Of a stretch of DNA of 64,000 nt, positions 13,601 to 25,111 are shown one piece after another. The notes beneath the pieces were generated by a model. The model had not been told where the DNA came from. It did not search any database and saw nothing but the letters and a program-made list of their open reading frames with translations. The position numbers and the translations under genes are program-made. How positions within the stretch are numbered: position 1 is the stretch's first letter; each line of letters opens with the position of its first letter. Origin of the DNA: Clavelina lepadiformis (Eukaryota; Chordata; Ascidiacea; Aplousobranchia; Clavelinidae); NCBI RefSeq assembly GCF_947623445.1, contig NC_135243.1, forward strand, positions 3,970,501-4,034,500, written 5' to 3'.

Positions 13601-15554
13601 GTAATAAAGGTTTTTTTGTTTTGCTGCTACATCACGACCTGCAACAGGAACCGTGGGATAAGAACCCAACAACACAAGGCTTAGGTGACATACAGTAGTT
13701 AATCCAAGTTTAATTCGAAATTGCGCATGCGACCGACAATGTCATCGAAAGCAAGTTAACTTCTGTCCGATTTGTCCTGCTAATGTGAGTCGAGTTCTAT
13801 ATTCTGAGGCAAGAGCCAACTTGGAAAGTACGCCCTTTAGGCAACTTTTCAAAACACCAAAGATTAAAATCTATGGCACCGAAACATTTTCGACATTGAA
13901 TGCCCAGCAAACTCATAATGATTCTAGTACGATTTGCGGCTGTGTTATTAATCATCACGAGGCAATGGTTAAGACTTAAGCGTGCGTATCGTGATCATAC
14001 TAAAAGGTCATTCGAGGTTTTAAGGCGATCTAAGGGTTTCCCAGGGGAATAGATCAAGGACGAATATTCCCATACTACAACACCAATACAACATTTCCCA
14101 GCAAAAATAACAATCTTTTGTTCATTTTCACTCGCTTTACGCAGTGGATTTGCCTTCATGTGTTTTGGACAATGGGACATGAACAATGAACAAGTATGAC
14201 AATGGGTCATGAACTATAGGCTGCTAAACTGCAAGCGCGTATTGATATAATTAATTTCTTGCCAACTTTTAAGAAATGCTTAAAAATGCATAAAATTAAC
14301 CTAAGACTTAATAAATGGCAATACAGGTGGCATGAAGCAAGAATTTGGTGCTTGTTTGGAAGGCTTTCAATTCAAAGTGTAAAACGTGAAACAGGACGCT
14401 TTTTGAAATCAGCTTGAGCTTTGCAAGTGCTTTGCGTTGACAACATTAAGGGTGTTTTATCAGATAATTTTCGAAACGGGTTAAAGTTTGTAATTATAAT
14501 AGGACGTGTACCGAAAATAAGCTAGCTAGACTACAAAAAAGAACTTATAGGGCCAACAAAAGAAACACGCGTTCATCTTTACAAACTACTTGAAAATAAA
14601 TCTTCAGGCGACTAACTTAGGTTGTTGGAAATATTTGTGGCCTCACAACAAAGTTATCGATAATTCTCACCACTTCACAGAACAATCTCAACAATGTACT
14701 CGAAGCAATACCAGCGGGGAATAACCGGGTTAACCACTTTTGCGTATTTCTATGCAGTTTAATCACCGACATAATTAACCACACGCTGTTACTTTGGTTA
14801 AAAACGCGCAATCAGCTACGTACACTTGGATGCCATTAATCCGAATCATTTAGTCAGATAAAAGTAGTTTCTGGAACAACAAAGCGGGATACACAGAATT
14901 GAAACAGTTAAGAATTCCTTTGTACATTACTCCCAACCGCTTTGGATCAATGAAATGTGAAATCTCACTGCCACTGTATACATCACCATTTCGTAAAATT
15001 CTAAAACATTTCATTACATCTAATAATATACAACTGAAAGTAACATTGACTGATATTACGTTACTTTGTTTAATTTACAAGAATCTAATGATATAGCTTC
15101 ATATGAAAAGAATAACTTCTCTTCTGCAATTTTGGTACAACTAATAAATATACCGATCGGAATATTTCCACACTCTTCTCCCTTCATAAGTTGGCAATCA
15201 TCCAAATGCCATCTTGGTGACTTGACGTCATCACTGATCGTCCAGTCCTCCACACACAGGCCACAACTGAAGCACTTCACTCTGTCCTTGTATCCAGTGT
15301 AATAGAAACCAACTTTAGACAGGTTGCTCGGATTTGCAGGAGAATCTTGAGGAAACTTGATGAACGTGCTCAATCTGTAGGACTCTTTCACAGGATCGCC
15401 AGGTGGAATGTAAACACTGCGTTGGCCAGGTGGGTCACGAACCCTGCATCAGAAACAATTGATTTAAATTTGAAACAAGAAATTCTTCCAGGTAGTGTCA
15501 TTTCAAGCAAAACTCTCGTTACCTGCTGTATACTCGCCCATCAGATACAATCAT
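1630..15554 (-). CDS. xiap-like: Inhibitor-of-apoptosis E3 ubiquitin ligase, XIAP/cIAP-like (BIR-BIR-BIR-UBA-RING)
   Basis: Fourteen coding exons, 5' to 3': 15554-15523, 15443-15154, 13357-13284, 13158-13018, 7552-7470, 5766-5581, 4921-4807, 4620-4367, 3531-3360, 3022-2910, 2813-2671, 2611-2546, 2018-1947, 1829-1630. All junction phases agree and give 646 residues. BIR1 is at about 33-94. BIR2 has C241, C244, H261 and C268, and BIR3 has C366, C369, H386 and C393; both match CX2CX16HX6C. A UBA-like helix block (about 455-510, with VKTAVEMGF) follows. The C-terminal RING (599-633) has perfect C3HC4 spacing. No CARD is seen, so the layout is XIAP-like. Known role of the family: binding caspases and ubiquitylating signalling partners such as RIPK2. 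BIR1 lacks normal zinc-ligand spacing. The intron after exon 3 uses a GC donor. The start ATG (15554) is the first in its exon, but the frame stays open to an acceptor at 15576, so an upstream exon is possible. Confidence 0.92.
5767..7469. other. IAP intron between the helical-linker exon and the BIR2 exon
   Basis: No gene seen. There is a short AACC-type simple repeat at about 6186-6213. The plus and minus frames here are unsupported. Confidence 0.4.
11120..11127. repeat. Left target-site duplication CTGCAGAT
   Basis: Exact 8 bp match to 12434-12441, directly abutting the inverted-repeat element. Confidence 0.75.
11128..12433. mobile_element. Non-autonomous DNA transposon with minisatellite-like inverted ends
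   Basis: The element is flanked by an exact 8 bp target duplication, CTGCAGAT (11120-11127 and 12434-12441). Both arms (about 11134-11324 and 12258-12427) consist of repeats of units such as TTAATCACGCGACA and ACATAATCACTAGGACA, inverted with respect to each other. The outer ends agree in GACACTTAATCACGCGAC. The middle holds a GC-rich island (about 11738-11820, GGGCCGG/CCCGCGGGCC) like those of hAT relics, and a hairpin CTCGTAC/GTACGAG at about 11693. No transposase frame is seen. An 8 bp duplication fits hAT or P superfamilies, but the GGTG-type ends are not classic for either, so the superfamily is left open. It lies in an IAP intron. Confidence 0.75.
12434..12441. repeat. Right target-site duplication CTGCAGAT
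   Basis: Exact 8 bp match to 11120-11127. Confidence 0.75.
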
Positions 15555-15839
15555 ACTGTCTTCCTGTAAGTGGGCCTACAAAAACAAACCATGTTAGATA
15601 GAGTCCGAACTGATCCAAGAAAAGTGATAAATGAAGTTGAGGGAAGCATTTAGGTATGTATGAGAAAAAGATGCACTTTGCTAAGTATGAAAGTTGAATT
15701 ATTGTTATTAAAACCACCAAGCATCCAAATTGTGATGTACCTCAGATATCAATTATATTTTGTTACGTAGGATTGCATTGTAGCATAAGCATGTTATATG
15801 TAACGTATCTTAAGATCCTTCTTTATAGACAAACTGTCT

Positions 15840-16060
15840 TGTTGAGGAAAATAAACTTGAGTACCTGGTAAGTGGTAGAATTGCACCAATTAATAGCATA
15901 GCACAAAGCACTTGTACTCCTGGAAACCCTACATGTACACACCAACCAATCTGTCAAAGACTAACTGTTGGAAACTGGAATTTCTCAGACAAAAAGGAAA
16001 CAATGGATCTTGTTGCTAGACGTTATCACTTAGATATTGCTGACAACTCTTCAACAGAAC
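15840..16060 (+). pseudogene. Possible scrap of a LINE apurinic-type endonuclease
   Basis: A plus-strand frame around 15910-16045 reads ...RLTVGNWNFSDKKETMDLV... and continues YHLDIADN. The pattern (T-V-G-N-W-N, a short gap, then a helix, then L-D-I) recalls the first beta strand and helix of the endonuclease of RTE/CR1-type LINEs (usual form G-T-W-N-V-R ... L-D-I). Only about 60 residues are readable, no catalytic core further on is seen, and there is no start or reverse transcriptase. This is a weak call on motif shape only. Confidence 0.3.
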
Positions 16061-16549
16061 GCCATTGTTCTGACACTTGCTGACTGAGGAAAAAATGAAT
16101 GATTTCTTGCAATCTTATCGCTGAGGCATGCATCAGCATCACTGAATTCGAATGCTTCACAAATAAAAAACACAAATCTTTCAAGAGAATATGTAATATC
16201 TCTTTCAAATGTTCGAGTTTGCCATCTGTAAATCAGCCTACAAAGCAGTGGTGAAATACAAATTGTCAGGAACGTGGAAGGACCCAGGCCCACCCAGGTG
16301 GTGGAATACAAATTGTTTAGAGTTATCTACCCCATAGTGAAAAGCATGGTAACTGTAGCCTTGGGATTATTCAAGGCTGTGCTTAGAATACTCCACTGAA
16401 TCCTCTATTTTTAGAGAGGTGGTACATTTACCGCCAAAAAAGAGAGCCCACAGCCTTTGTGTTTGGGCTAGTGATAACTACAAAACGCATTTAACCTAGT
16501 GCACCATTTCGCACTCCTGGGCTGCCTGCATCCCCAAAATGGCGTCGAA

Positions 16550-16621
16550 AAGTGTCATGCTTTCCAGCATGGCTTATTTCCACATGACACTTAGAACTAC
16601 AAGGATGAACTGAGTTCTAAA
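16550..16621. repeat. Two adjacent inverted repeats (hairpins)
   Basis: AAGTGTCATG (16550-16559) pairs with CATGACACTT (16583-16592). Immediately after, TTAGAACT pairs with AGTTCTAA about 14 bases on. They overlap by only two bases at the middle. They could belong to a small unrecognised element or RNA; no terminal duplication was found. Confidence 0.4.
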
Positions 16622-19005
16622 AGCAAAAATAGAAAGAAGATTGCTTCTGCCCTAATTAATCCCTAGTCATTAATTAATCTACTTTTTTTACCAAATGGTT
16701 CAAATATTTATGGAGTTAAAAAATAGTTGCAAGCTAAAAGCAAGCCTCAGCATGACTAGCCATATGTCCGTCATCAAATATAATCACTAATCTGAAAATA
16801 CATTGAAAAGCAATACAAGCAACCTTCTGTTATGTTGGTATAAAAAAAAAAATTTCTGTATATTTCACTGTTAAATGGTCATGCCATATATATTTACGAA
16901 AATAAACTTTTACTGTGTAAAAGTAGCTATGTATGAGTATTTGGGTAGGCGATATACCTTGCTATTTATCACCAAAACAATAAAACAAAAACTGTGACCT
17001 GGTAGATTAAACTAAAATCTGTGTAACACTATACACTATTACAGATACCCAATAATAAAAGCTCTAGGTAATTTTTTTGTCTATAAACGGATGCGAGATC
17101 TGGTCCAGCATAAAAATCACAAACAGTTAGCCTCACCTAACAAATAAAATCAGCTATAGGCTTTGATTATAAAAAAAATTATATACTGTAACAACTCGAA
17201 AGCCAACAACCAACCAAAAATGTGACTCTAAAAAATGAACATCGAATAGCAGCTTGCATTGATGTAGATAGAAACAGGAAATAATACATACTTTGTACAA
17301 TGGGTTGAATGGGAAATACGTCAAAACTGTCATAAATGGCTTGTATTTGTAAGGCTGATAGAATGAACACAGGCCATGATTATACAGTTATATGTTAACA
17401 TTCGGACATTAGATTTATGTTTAATTCAACTTTTGAAACACATGATAAATTTTTTGGGTCAAGTGCAAGTGTACAACCAGGAGACATCACAATTTAAGCA
17501 GCTGGGGTCTAGTATACAAATGCATCCTGTGGTTGTGTACTTGTATACCAGACCCGATTTGTCAATAAACAAGGTATTTTAAAAAAACATTCGTTTTACT
17601 TTCTTTTATGTAATCATATTACTGATAGTAATGGTTCAACGTTTACAAATCCATTCTAAAACATAACATAAAGCCATATTCTACTTTAGCTATAGACTAT
17701 AGTAATGATATAGGTTTATTTAAGCTATATTTTAATATCAGTGCCGGGAATCTGACTTCATGCAAATTTACTCAGTAGAATATAACAAATAGCTAGTTAC
17801 ACAAAAATGAAAAACGACAGCTAATACCATGAAAAAATTTCTTGAATTAGATGTTGACAAAAACGACTGCTAACTGATCGCTTTCAAATTCAAATTCTAT
17901 TGGTATTGTTGATGAACTTCACGGGAATCAATCCAAGTAAATCAGACCCTGCTGGTATTAAGTCTAAAATAAGAAAGAACAAAAGAAAAAAATGTCTTTA
18001 GCGTTTTGCTAAAAATGTTAGACGTAATATCGCACAGTTAATGGCATTATGGGTATCTTTTATCATTTCGTACCAATTTAAGGCATTGATCACTTCATTG
18101 AAATGAGTTGCAGTACGACTTACTACAAAAAGAACTTAGGCTATAACCTCATACTTTCTTAAAACTTAATATCTCGGACCTTGCACCTGATGTGAAAGTT
18201 TAAAAGCATACATCGGTGCACATTCTTTAAAAATACATATTTCAAGACTTTTAAAGCTGAAAACCAGCTCAGGCCAAGACACTTTAAAGTGCAGAAGCAA
18301 CTTGCAGGCCAAGTCTAAGGAACGTCATAGTCCTAGCCCTAGATCAGTGGTGATTAACGTTTGACAACATTGACAATCATCATAAAACAGGAAAAAAAAA
18401 CAATCTTTTTGGGAACAGGAAAACACGGAAATGATAAAAACATTACAAAATCTTTAAAAACAGTGAAAGGCAAAATCTTGTGGAATTTCCTCAATCTGTA
18501 AAAACTTTAGAGGACAAGATGAAATTTCTGTCTCAATTGAACTTGATTTAATAAGCGTAATTTGAACTTCATTTATCGACAGAATATTGCTGTTAGATCT
18601 TCAATAATGGCGTCTGCAAAATTTCCTTTTACATTCTTTTGCTAACGTATTTCACTGTAAATTCCAAACTCATTTCATTTATCGAATTTTGTTGTTAAAA
18701 AAATATATTTTAAAAAATTACAGATTTCTACTGTTAACTTTAGGCTGGAGCTGGATTTGTGTGTCTTCGACAGGCAGTGGTAGGGCCGCCGAAAGATACA
18801 ATGTAGAATCCTGATAAAAATAAAAACTTTTCATCAAGTGTTCAATGCAAGCCATTAGTAGGCTACCCGAATTCTTTCATTCTAATTTGGGTTTGTAAGA
18901 AATGAAATGATTTTGGTGGCGGTTTCTGGCTTAATGTCAAGTTATATATTAGACCAGGGGTCGGCAACACCTGGCACGCGAGATGATTTGACGTGCACGT
19001 TATAT

Positions 19006-19812
19006 TAGGGTTGCCATACGTCAGGATTTTCCCTGACATGTCAGGGAATTTAGTGTTCAAATCTGCGTCAGGGAGAAATGCTAAAATGTGCTTAAAAGTC
19101 CGGAATTTTTTTAAATTGTCTTTCAGTCCAAGTTTTTCCAGGCTCGCCACCTTTTTTCCAACTTTTTCTAGGTCAGTTACGAAGAACTTACTGCACTGCT
19201 AGCACATAAGAAATGGTGCAGGTATCTTCAAAAGTCAAAAAACGCTGAATGTCCCTCAGAATTACTAAGGGTTGCCCAGTTTTTCTTTGCTGTGGCGCCA
19301 TACAACGCAAATGTTGAGCGGGTGTTTTCAATGATGCAGAGTCAGTGGACAAAAGAAGGAATTAAGATGACCATTGAAACAATGAAAGGAATTTTAAAAG
19401 TTCAGTTCAACTTCAAAAACATGTCTTGTGAGAAATTTCATGTGTTTTTGAAGTCCAACAAGGGCTTGTTTAAAAAAATCAGATCTTCGGAAAAGAACGA
19501 TTGGTATGAGGGAGAGTAGAGTATTGCTTATAAACTGCTATACGTTCATTACTTGTAATTACCTTGCAGCGTATTTTGTAAAAATTCTGTGCTAATTTTC
19601 GTTCTCGTAAATGTTACTGTTTAAAAGAAAACTTGCAGTACAACATTTCTTTGTTGTTTTTGTATTGCTTAAGCATAATAAACACGAATTCGTGTTTATT
19701 ACAAAAAGCAATGGCGGCAAGGCACTTCGGTAATATTGTAAAGTTAGTCAATGCAACTGAGGTAAATTTGTTATTGTGCATGGATTGCGCATTATCAAAT
19801 ATGGTAACCCTA
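19006..19812 (+). mobile_element. hAT element nested in the outer hAT MITE
   Basis: The ends are TAGGGTTGCCATA and, inverted, TAGGGTTACCATA, with an exact 8 bp duplication CGTTATAT at 18998-19005 and 19813-19820. It inserted into the outer MITE and so is younger. It keeps only the 3' part of a transposase (19172-19519). A perfect 26 bp palindrome centred on GAATTC lies at 19676-19701. Confidence 0.82.
19172..19519 (+). pseudogene. hAT transposase C-terminal dimerisation region, fragment
   Basis: A 115-residue open frame ends at 19519. It contains PYNANVERVFSMM, the hallmark of the hAT C-terminal dimerisation domain (N-x-x-x-E-R-x-F-S), followed by a helical segment rich in K and F. An in-frame TAG lies immediately upstream at 19169-19171, and neither the catalytic DDE core nor a BED zinc finger is present, so it cannot be active. 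Full hAT transposases are 500-800 residues. Confidence 0.8.
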
Positions 19813-19948
19813 CGTTATATCACCTTAAGAAAATGTAAAAAAATGCCTTACAAAATATTTGGCACGTGAGTTGTTGATAATTTGACATTGTTCATAAGCT
19901 GGCACACTGCATAAGAAAGGTTGCTGAGTGCTGACCCCTGTATTAGAC

Positions 19949-20720
19949 AATACATAATTTGGTATTAAGCAAAACTCAAAACGTCTGAAAATAACATGAT
20001 TGCTAATTTTTTGATTCTAGTAAGTTATATATTTTCTGTAAATACAATCTTATGTGTTTTATAACACTCTTAAAAAATCGTGTTCTGTTTCTCGAAAGTT
20101 GCATTAGGCCTACTTTGAACTTGCATTTACCTTAACATTTAGCCTATTCCCGTTTCACATGGATCTTAAAAATTGCAAAAATTTGCATGGTAAGGCCTAT
20201 AGCCTATGCTGTTTCCTTTCGTGTATTCATTTGAGTATTTATACTTTCATGTTATACTTTTATTTCTACCAATTGTTTTTAAGCTTTTAGCAATTGCTGC
20301 TTGTTATTCAAGGGTTGTTTTATCACTTCACTGAAATTGCTTCTCTTAATGTTCCGCGCTTCCTTGCAATGTCTCAGGCTGGTTTCGTTGATTGACTGCA
20401 TTTTTTCACACATTTTCTCGGCTGATGAATCGCAGCATCTCACCAAGTTAGTTTTGGTTGATGTTTGGCTGGTTTACCTGATTTTGCTTTGGCAAGGTTT
20501 TTTAATAATTCACTGCATTGCTTTTTATTCAGATCAAGAAATTGTGCATTAATTCTTTTTATGTGGTAAATAAGGTAGACCATTTGTCATAGTTAGTAAG
20601 TTAGTCTTAAGTAAGCGGTGGAAAAAAGCATTTGAATATGGCTATCTTACACTTACCATAGTATTAATGACATAGTAAATTGTTTTCTGACGATGATAGT
20701 TGACGATTTTTTTCAATAAA
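19949..20720. other. Upstream region of gene A
   Basis: AT-rich; probably holds the gene A promoter. I see no clear TATA box at a convincing distance from the ATG at 20721, and no gene. Confidence 0.35.
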
Positions 20721-23700
20721 ATGTCTTTAATGGGACTTGAAAGCTTTGAGGCCTCCGAATTCTTCACTCGAAAATTGGAATGCTTTGGTAGAAAAGATAT
20801 CACGGTAACCCAATTTTGTGAACATGAAGTTTTGGGTCGCGTTATTGTCAAAGTTAGCCCACGGAAATTATTTGGAAGTAGGGATAATTTGCTTAAAGAT
20901 GAAAACAAATCTTTTAAAAGGTAGGTGAGGCAAATATTTTACGAGGAGTAAAATACAGGGTCGTTTAAAGTGTACAAGCATTTTGCTGATAAAAAAATCT
21001 AAAAATAGCCACACTTATGTTTCTACCAGAATGCTTCGCCATGTATTAAAGCTTCAGATGATGAACCACAAAAACATTACAAAATTTTACGGCGTCACAA
21101 AATGGCCTGGCTTTGCTGGAATCATAACAGAATGCACAGAATGTGGAAGTCTGATGAATTTGCTGCGTTCGAAAGATTTGGTGCCCGACATTCCATGGTG
21201 GCTGAGGCAGCGCATTCTCACGGAAGTATTCGAAGCACTGCAGTATCTGCACAACCAACCTACACCCATTGTTCACGGAAGGGTCACTACGCGGAACATC
21301 CTATTGGCGAAAGATCTTACGGTAAAGTTGATCGAGATTTCTGGAAGCCACGTGGCTATAGGCGACAGATACGCCTCAATCCGTTGCTTTCTATTGAAAC
21401 TTTTGTCAACTCCTGAAGATGAAAAACTAGTAGACATTTACAGGTGGGATCTCCTTGTCACATACAGCAGTCGTAATGCTTTAATTTCTGCATTGAAAAG
21501 CGTTCACAATATCTCTGATGTTGTTTGCAGCGCTTCTCAGGTAGCTTATGAAATGATAACACGCTGTGTATTGACGCCAATGGAGTTTGGTTTCCTCACG
21601 TCTTTGGGTGAACCAATCACGATGTTAAACAACCGTGGGCTTGAAGATGAATTGTGCAGCAACACATCTGATAGCTACATCTTTAACCTTCTGAAGAATG
21701 TTGCCTTGAAGTGTGGAAGCGTTAACAAGTATGATAGACCAGATGCTGATACTGGTGAATAAACTAATTGTGATTTAACTATATTAAAGAAGTAGATTTA
21801 AGATTTAAGCTTAACATTTTTGTTTTATTTTGTAAATGTATTTATCAAATGTAGACTAATTGTGTTTTGTAAACGTTGCGCTGTATTGGAACCGTATATT
21901 AAGTGGGAACGAATAATTAAAGATTAAAAACACACATTTAAATGGTAACCTACTTTAGTTTTAGAAATGTTAGACAAAGGAAAAAACCATTTTTATGGAG
22001 AAAAGAAATCTAACGAAGCATGTGACATAGCAGAGAAAATTAATCTTTACAACGTCCAATTAGTTACTGAAAGGGAACCCCTTGATGTGGTTTTCAAATT
22101 GAAACTTCACGGTAAATATTTCAAATCAAAGAAATCACTTTTCAAAAACTGAACTCCTTGATATAATAGGCATTTTGTTATTGACTATAACAATCCAATA
22201 TTCCACTGATTTTAAATTCAAAGTCGGATAAGCATAAAAATATTTGCCATTATTGCATCATTTAAGCAATAAGTCTACAAATTAGTTTTCGACGTAACTT
22301 ATTACAAGGTAATGAGGAAGAATGGACCTTAACGCACATGAAGAACTCAGCAGACGCTTGTGGGGAAATGGGAATCTCCCCAGTCACACCGTTTTCTGTT
22401 AGGCCTCCCAGAAAATCTGAACAAAATAACCCTCGATTATATCCCTTCCTAAAGACAGATAACAGTGACCTAGTATTTCCTGGAGAGAAGACTTCTCCTC
22501 AGAGCAAGACTAAAGGTGAGAATTTTCCCGCCTTGTCGCTTCCAATATTAAAGAAATTTGTAAGTTATAAATACCTAATTTTAGATTTTATTGACTGCTA
22601 AATATAATAGTTGGAGCAGAACGAATTACTAAACAACTATTGTTAACACAAAGTGCATAAGCTTTATCGTTAGTCGAAAACTTTTCAACAAAATTTTTAA
22701 ACTTGTAACTGTATTATTATTATTATATTAACTTTTGACAACACTTTTGTGTTAAGAATTCCATGTAGGTATCACTGATTTCGTTGAAGACACGGTGGAT
22801 TCTTCACTTTTATCTTACGATGGACAACAGCTGTACAAACAATTTGCAGAAAAAACTTCCGATATGGAGAAACCACTAAACACATTTAAAGGAAAACACC
22901 CCGACCACACCGGTAAACGTAGAACTTACTGGTGCTTTGTTCCATCTAATGGTTTTGCCTTGATTTCTGTTTCAAATCAAATGATCATGATTAAGTCTGA
23001 AACTAAAAGGCAAATTTCATTAAAATGCTTCTATTGTGGATGGAACTGCCGGTACCTGGACGTTCACTGTTGTTTCGTAACAGCACTGCATGAGATTTTA
23101 AATTAAGACATCTTCATTTTCACATATGGACCGCCTGGTCCGTAACTTGCTTGGTCTCCACTAGAAACACTTCTCAAATAAAATCAAATAATTGTCAACG
23201 TTTGAAAAAAAGGAAAGATTCGATAACATTTTGCTGATTCTCTAAGTGGTACTGACAATATAGATTCTTTCTGTAGCGTCTCAAGCTGTTAACAGATCCG
23301 GATTTTATTATAATTTCTTTACTCGAATCTAAATCATGTTTTGCAGGAGACAGTAATCTTGTCAACACATCGATACAAAGATGTTGGTCGTTGCCAGTTG
23401 AGATACGATTTGTATACGAAACGTGTGCTGTACGTAATTTACTTTTCCATTACCTATGTGTTTATCAGTTAAATTTTCAGTTATTACCATTATCAGTATC
23501 AGGTTATCAATTAAGTACCATTTTCCGTTACTCGCATAATGTTATTTATGTTGTTTTTGTCTGGTACAGATCGTGGGCTACAGAGGCGGCACTATCAACG
23601 TTTGTGACTGCAAGATCAACATTCCTCAAGGAGCTTCACCAGAAACCTTTGAGTTCAAGTTTATGCTGCTTTACGGCAGAGAACATGTCGAGGTTATATA

Positions 23701-25111
23701 TAATTGCTATATGCCTGTTACTAGATATTTGTTTTCTACAAAGACGGTAGGTAATTAGTTTGCAATCGGCGGAATATTAAAAAAAATGGCATGTTATCAA
23801 ATGTTATTTTTCTGATACAGAATTCCGATGTGCAAGTTCTCACACCAACACTAAGTTGCTTGCCTACACAAAACTTTCTAAAACCAGTAACCGTGGAACT
23901 TCCAACATGCTATGACCTCAATAAACCTGTTGGCGTTACGGTAAACAACTAAATACATTTTATTTTTTTGTATTGCCACAAATATACATCACACTAAAGG
24001 ATTTTGAGTTTGATGTCTTTGCAGCCACAAGAAAGCATAAATGGAAAATTGTGGGACGATTTGAGAAAAACCAAACACGTTTGCCGAGATTCAATTCTAT
24101 TTCAAACCATGTCTTTATCTTGGTAATACGGTAATATTTAATCGTCCAATCGTTGTTCGTTATGCTTTGACATCATTTTTACGGTTGGTGAAAATACAAA
24201 AAAAATGTTCTTTTATCGTGATATCTCCAGGCATCGAGTTGTAAACAAAGTGCCAGATCTAATTGGCTCATTTAAGAAAACTTTGGTCTACTTGTGCTAC
24301 CGCCATCCAAGCAACTGTTCTGGTCCATACGTCACCTTGGAACTCCGTGACAACGTCATGAACCATTTGTTTTCGTTAGGAGAGACAGAAGGTTTTCGTG
24401 GAGTTGTGGAAGTTAGGTACGAGTTAGCTTGGGCACGTATATGCTTTTGAAGGACCAAAAAATACGTTTAACCGGTTTTCAATGGAATCTAAAAAAAAAT
24501 GAGTTAAAAACGTTAAAATATTATTTCTTAAATGGTTATATATCGTTTAAAAAAAATCCAACAGCAGGAAAATATCACCGAACAATTACAGGTTTATGAT
24601 TATGATTGTTTTAAAGATCGAAGGACGACTTGGTGTTAAAGTTCTCAAATCCAAATACCACCATACAACCAGATGAGAAAATCGTAATGAGCAAAGATAT
24701 TTTCGAGCAAGGATTTCTTCTGCAACAAAATTTCCGCATTTTGAACAAGGACGAACAGTTGAAATATGACCATAGTCTCTTTAAATTCGAAATAAAGACG
24801 GTAACTGATGACAAACTGATATTAGCCAGAAACTTTCAATTTCCTAACACTATAGGGGAAGGTCAGTATATTTCCACATGAAGTCTGAACTGACTGAAGT
24901 CTGTTTGTGAGCTTTTATGACTTGTTGTGAATAATTTCGTCGTTTACGCCACATTTTTCGCAATTCACAATTCACAGTTTTATTAACAGATCGGTTAACA
25001 GAGATCACGCTTTCCCACTGTACAATTCCAAATGTGTCCGCTCCTGCCTGTGGAACAAGAGGTGACCTAGTACCTCGTGATCCAAACAAATCCGAGCGAA
25101 CTGAACATTGA
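20721..25111 (+). CDS. Gene A: RIPK2-like pseudokinase fused to ZU5 and UPA-like region
   Basis: Thirteen exons: 20721-20920, 21030-21443, 21531-21754, 21965-22111, 22309-22515, 22769-22912, 23347-23429, 23570-23692, 23821-23940, 24025-24122, 24231-24416, 24617-24861, 24990-25111. Phases agree throughout (770 residues). Residues about 20-285 follow a kinase fold: VIVKV with K44 as the beta-3 lysine, HKNITKFYGV, and WWLRQRILTEV...YLHN, very like RIPK2. HRD is HGR (149-151), N156 is kept and DFG is EIS (169-171), so catalysis is unlikely. ZU5 runs about 474-587 (GGTINV, IPQGA, VLTPTLSC, VELPTCY as in UNC5). The following all-beta-looking stretch resembles a UPA domain (tentative). No death domain or CARD is seen. 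The C-terminus is about 43 residues shorter than in gene D. Likely an intracellular scaffold in death or immune signalling (inference). Confidence 0.85.

Larger units (their letters stand above)
15576..18946. other. Intergenic stretch upstream of the IAP gene
   Basis: This should contain the IAP promoter and any 5' non-coding exon, but I could not place them. Apart from the LINE-like scrap, it holds a short direct repeat (AATACAAATTGT at about 16255 and 16306) and two adjacent hairpins at 16550-16621. From about 16700 to 18900 it is AT-rich, with nothing I can support. Confidence 0.4.
18955..19940. mobile_element. hAT-type MITE (outer element), split by a second hAT element
   Basis: The ends are CAGGGGTCGGCA (left) and, inverted, CAGGGGTCAGCA (right). 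They are flanked by an exact 8 bp duplication TATTAGAC at 18947-18954 and 19941-19948. The CAGGGGTC-type end and 8 bp target duplication are standard for the hAT superfamily (Charlie-like). Without the inner element at 19006-19812 and one copy of its duplication, the outer element is only about 170 bp and non-coding. Subterminal copies of GGCACG(C/T)GAG occur near both ends. Confidence 0.85.

Noticed and set aside
20301-20552. 83-residue hydrophobic plus frame upstream of gene A
   Set aside because: Low-complexity Leu/Phe-rich sequence in AT-rich DNA, with no exon signals linking it to gene A.
21755-21762. In-frame GGT-GAA-TAA as the true end of gene A after the kinase
   Set aside because: The same place is a valid donor in A, B and D with phase 1, and the next exon matches in all three, so splicing onward is better supported; early polyadenylation cannot be excluded.
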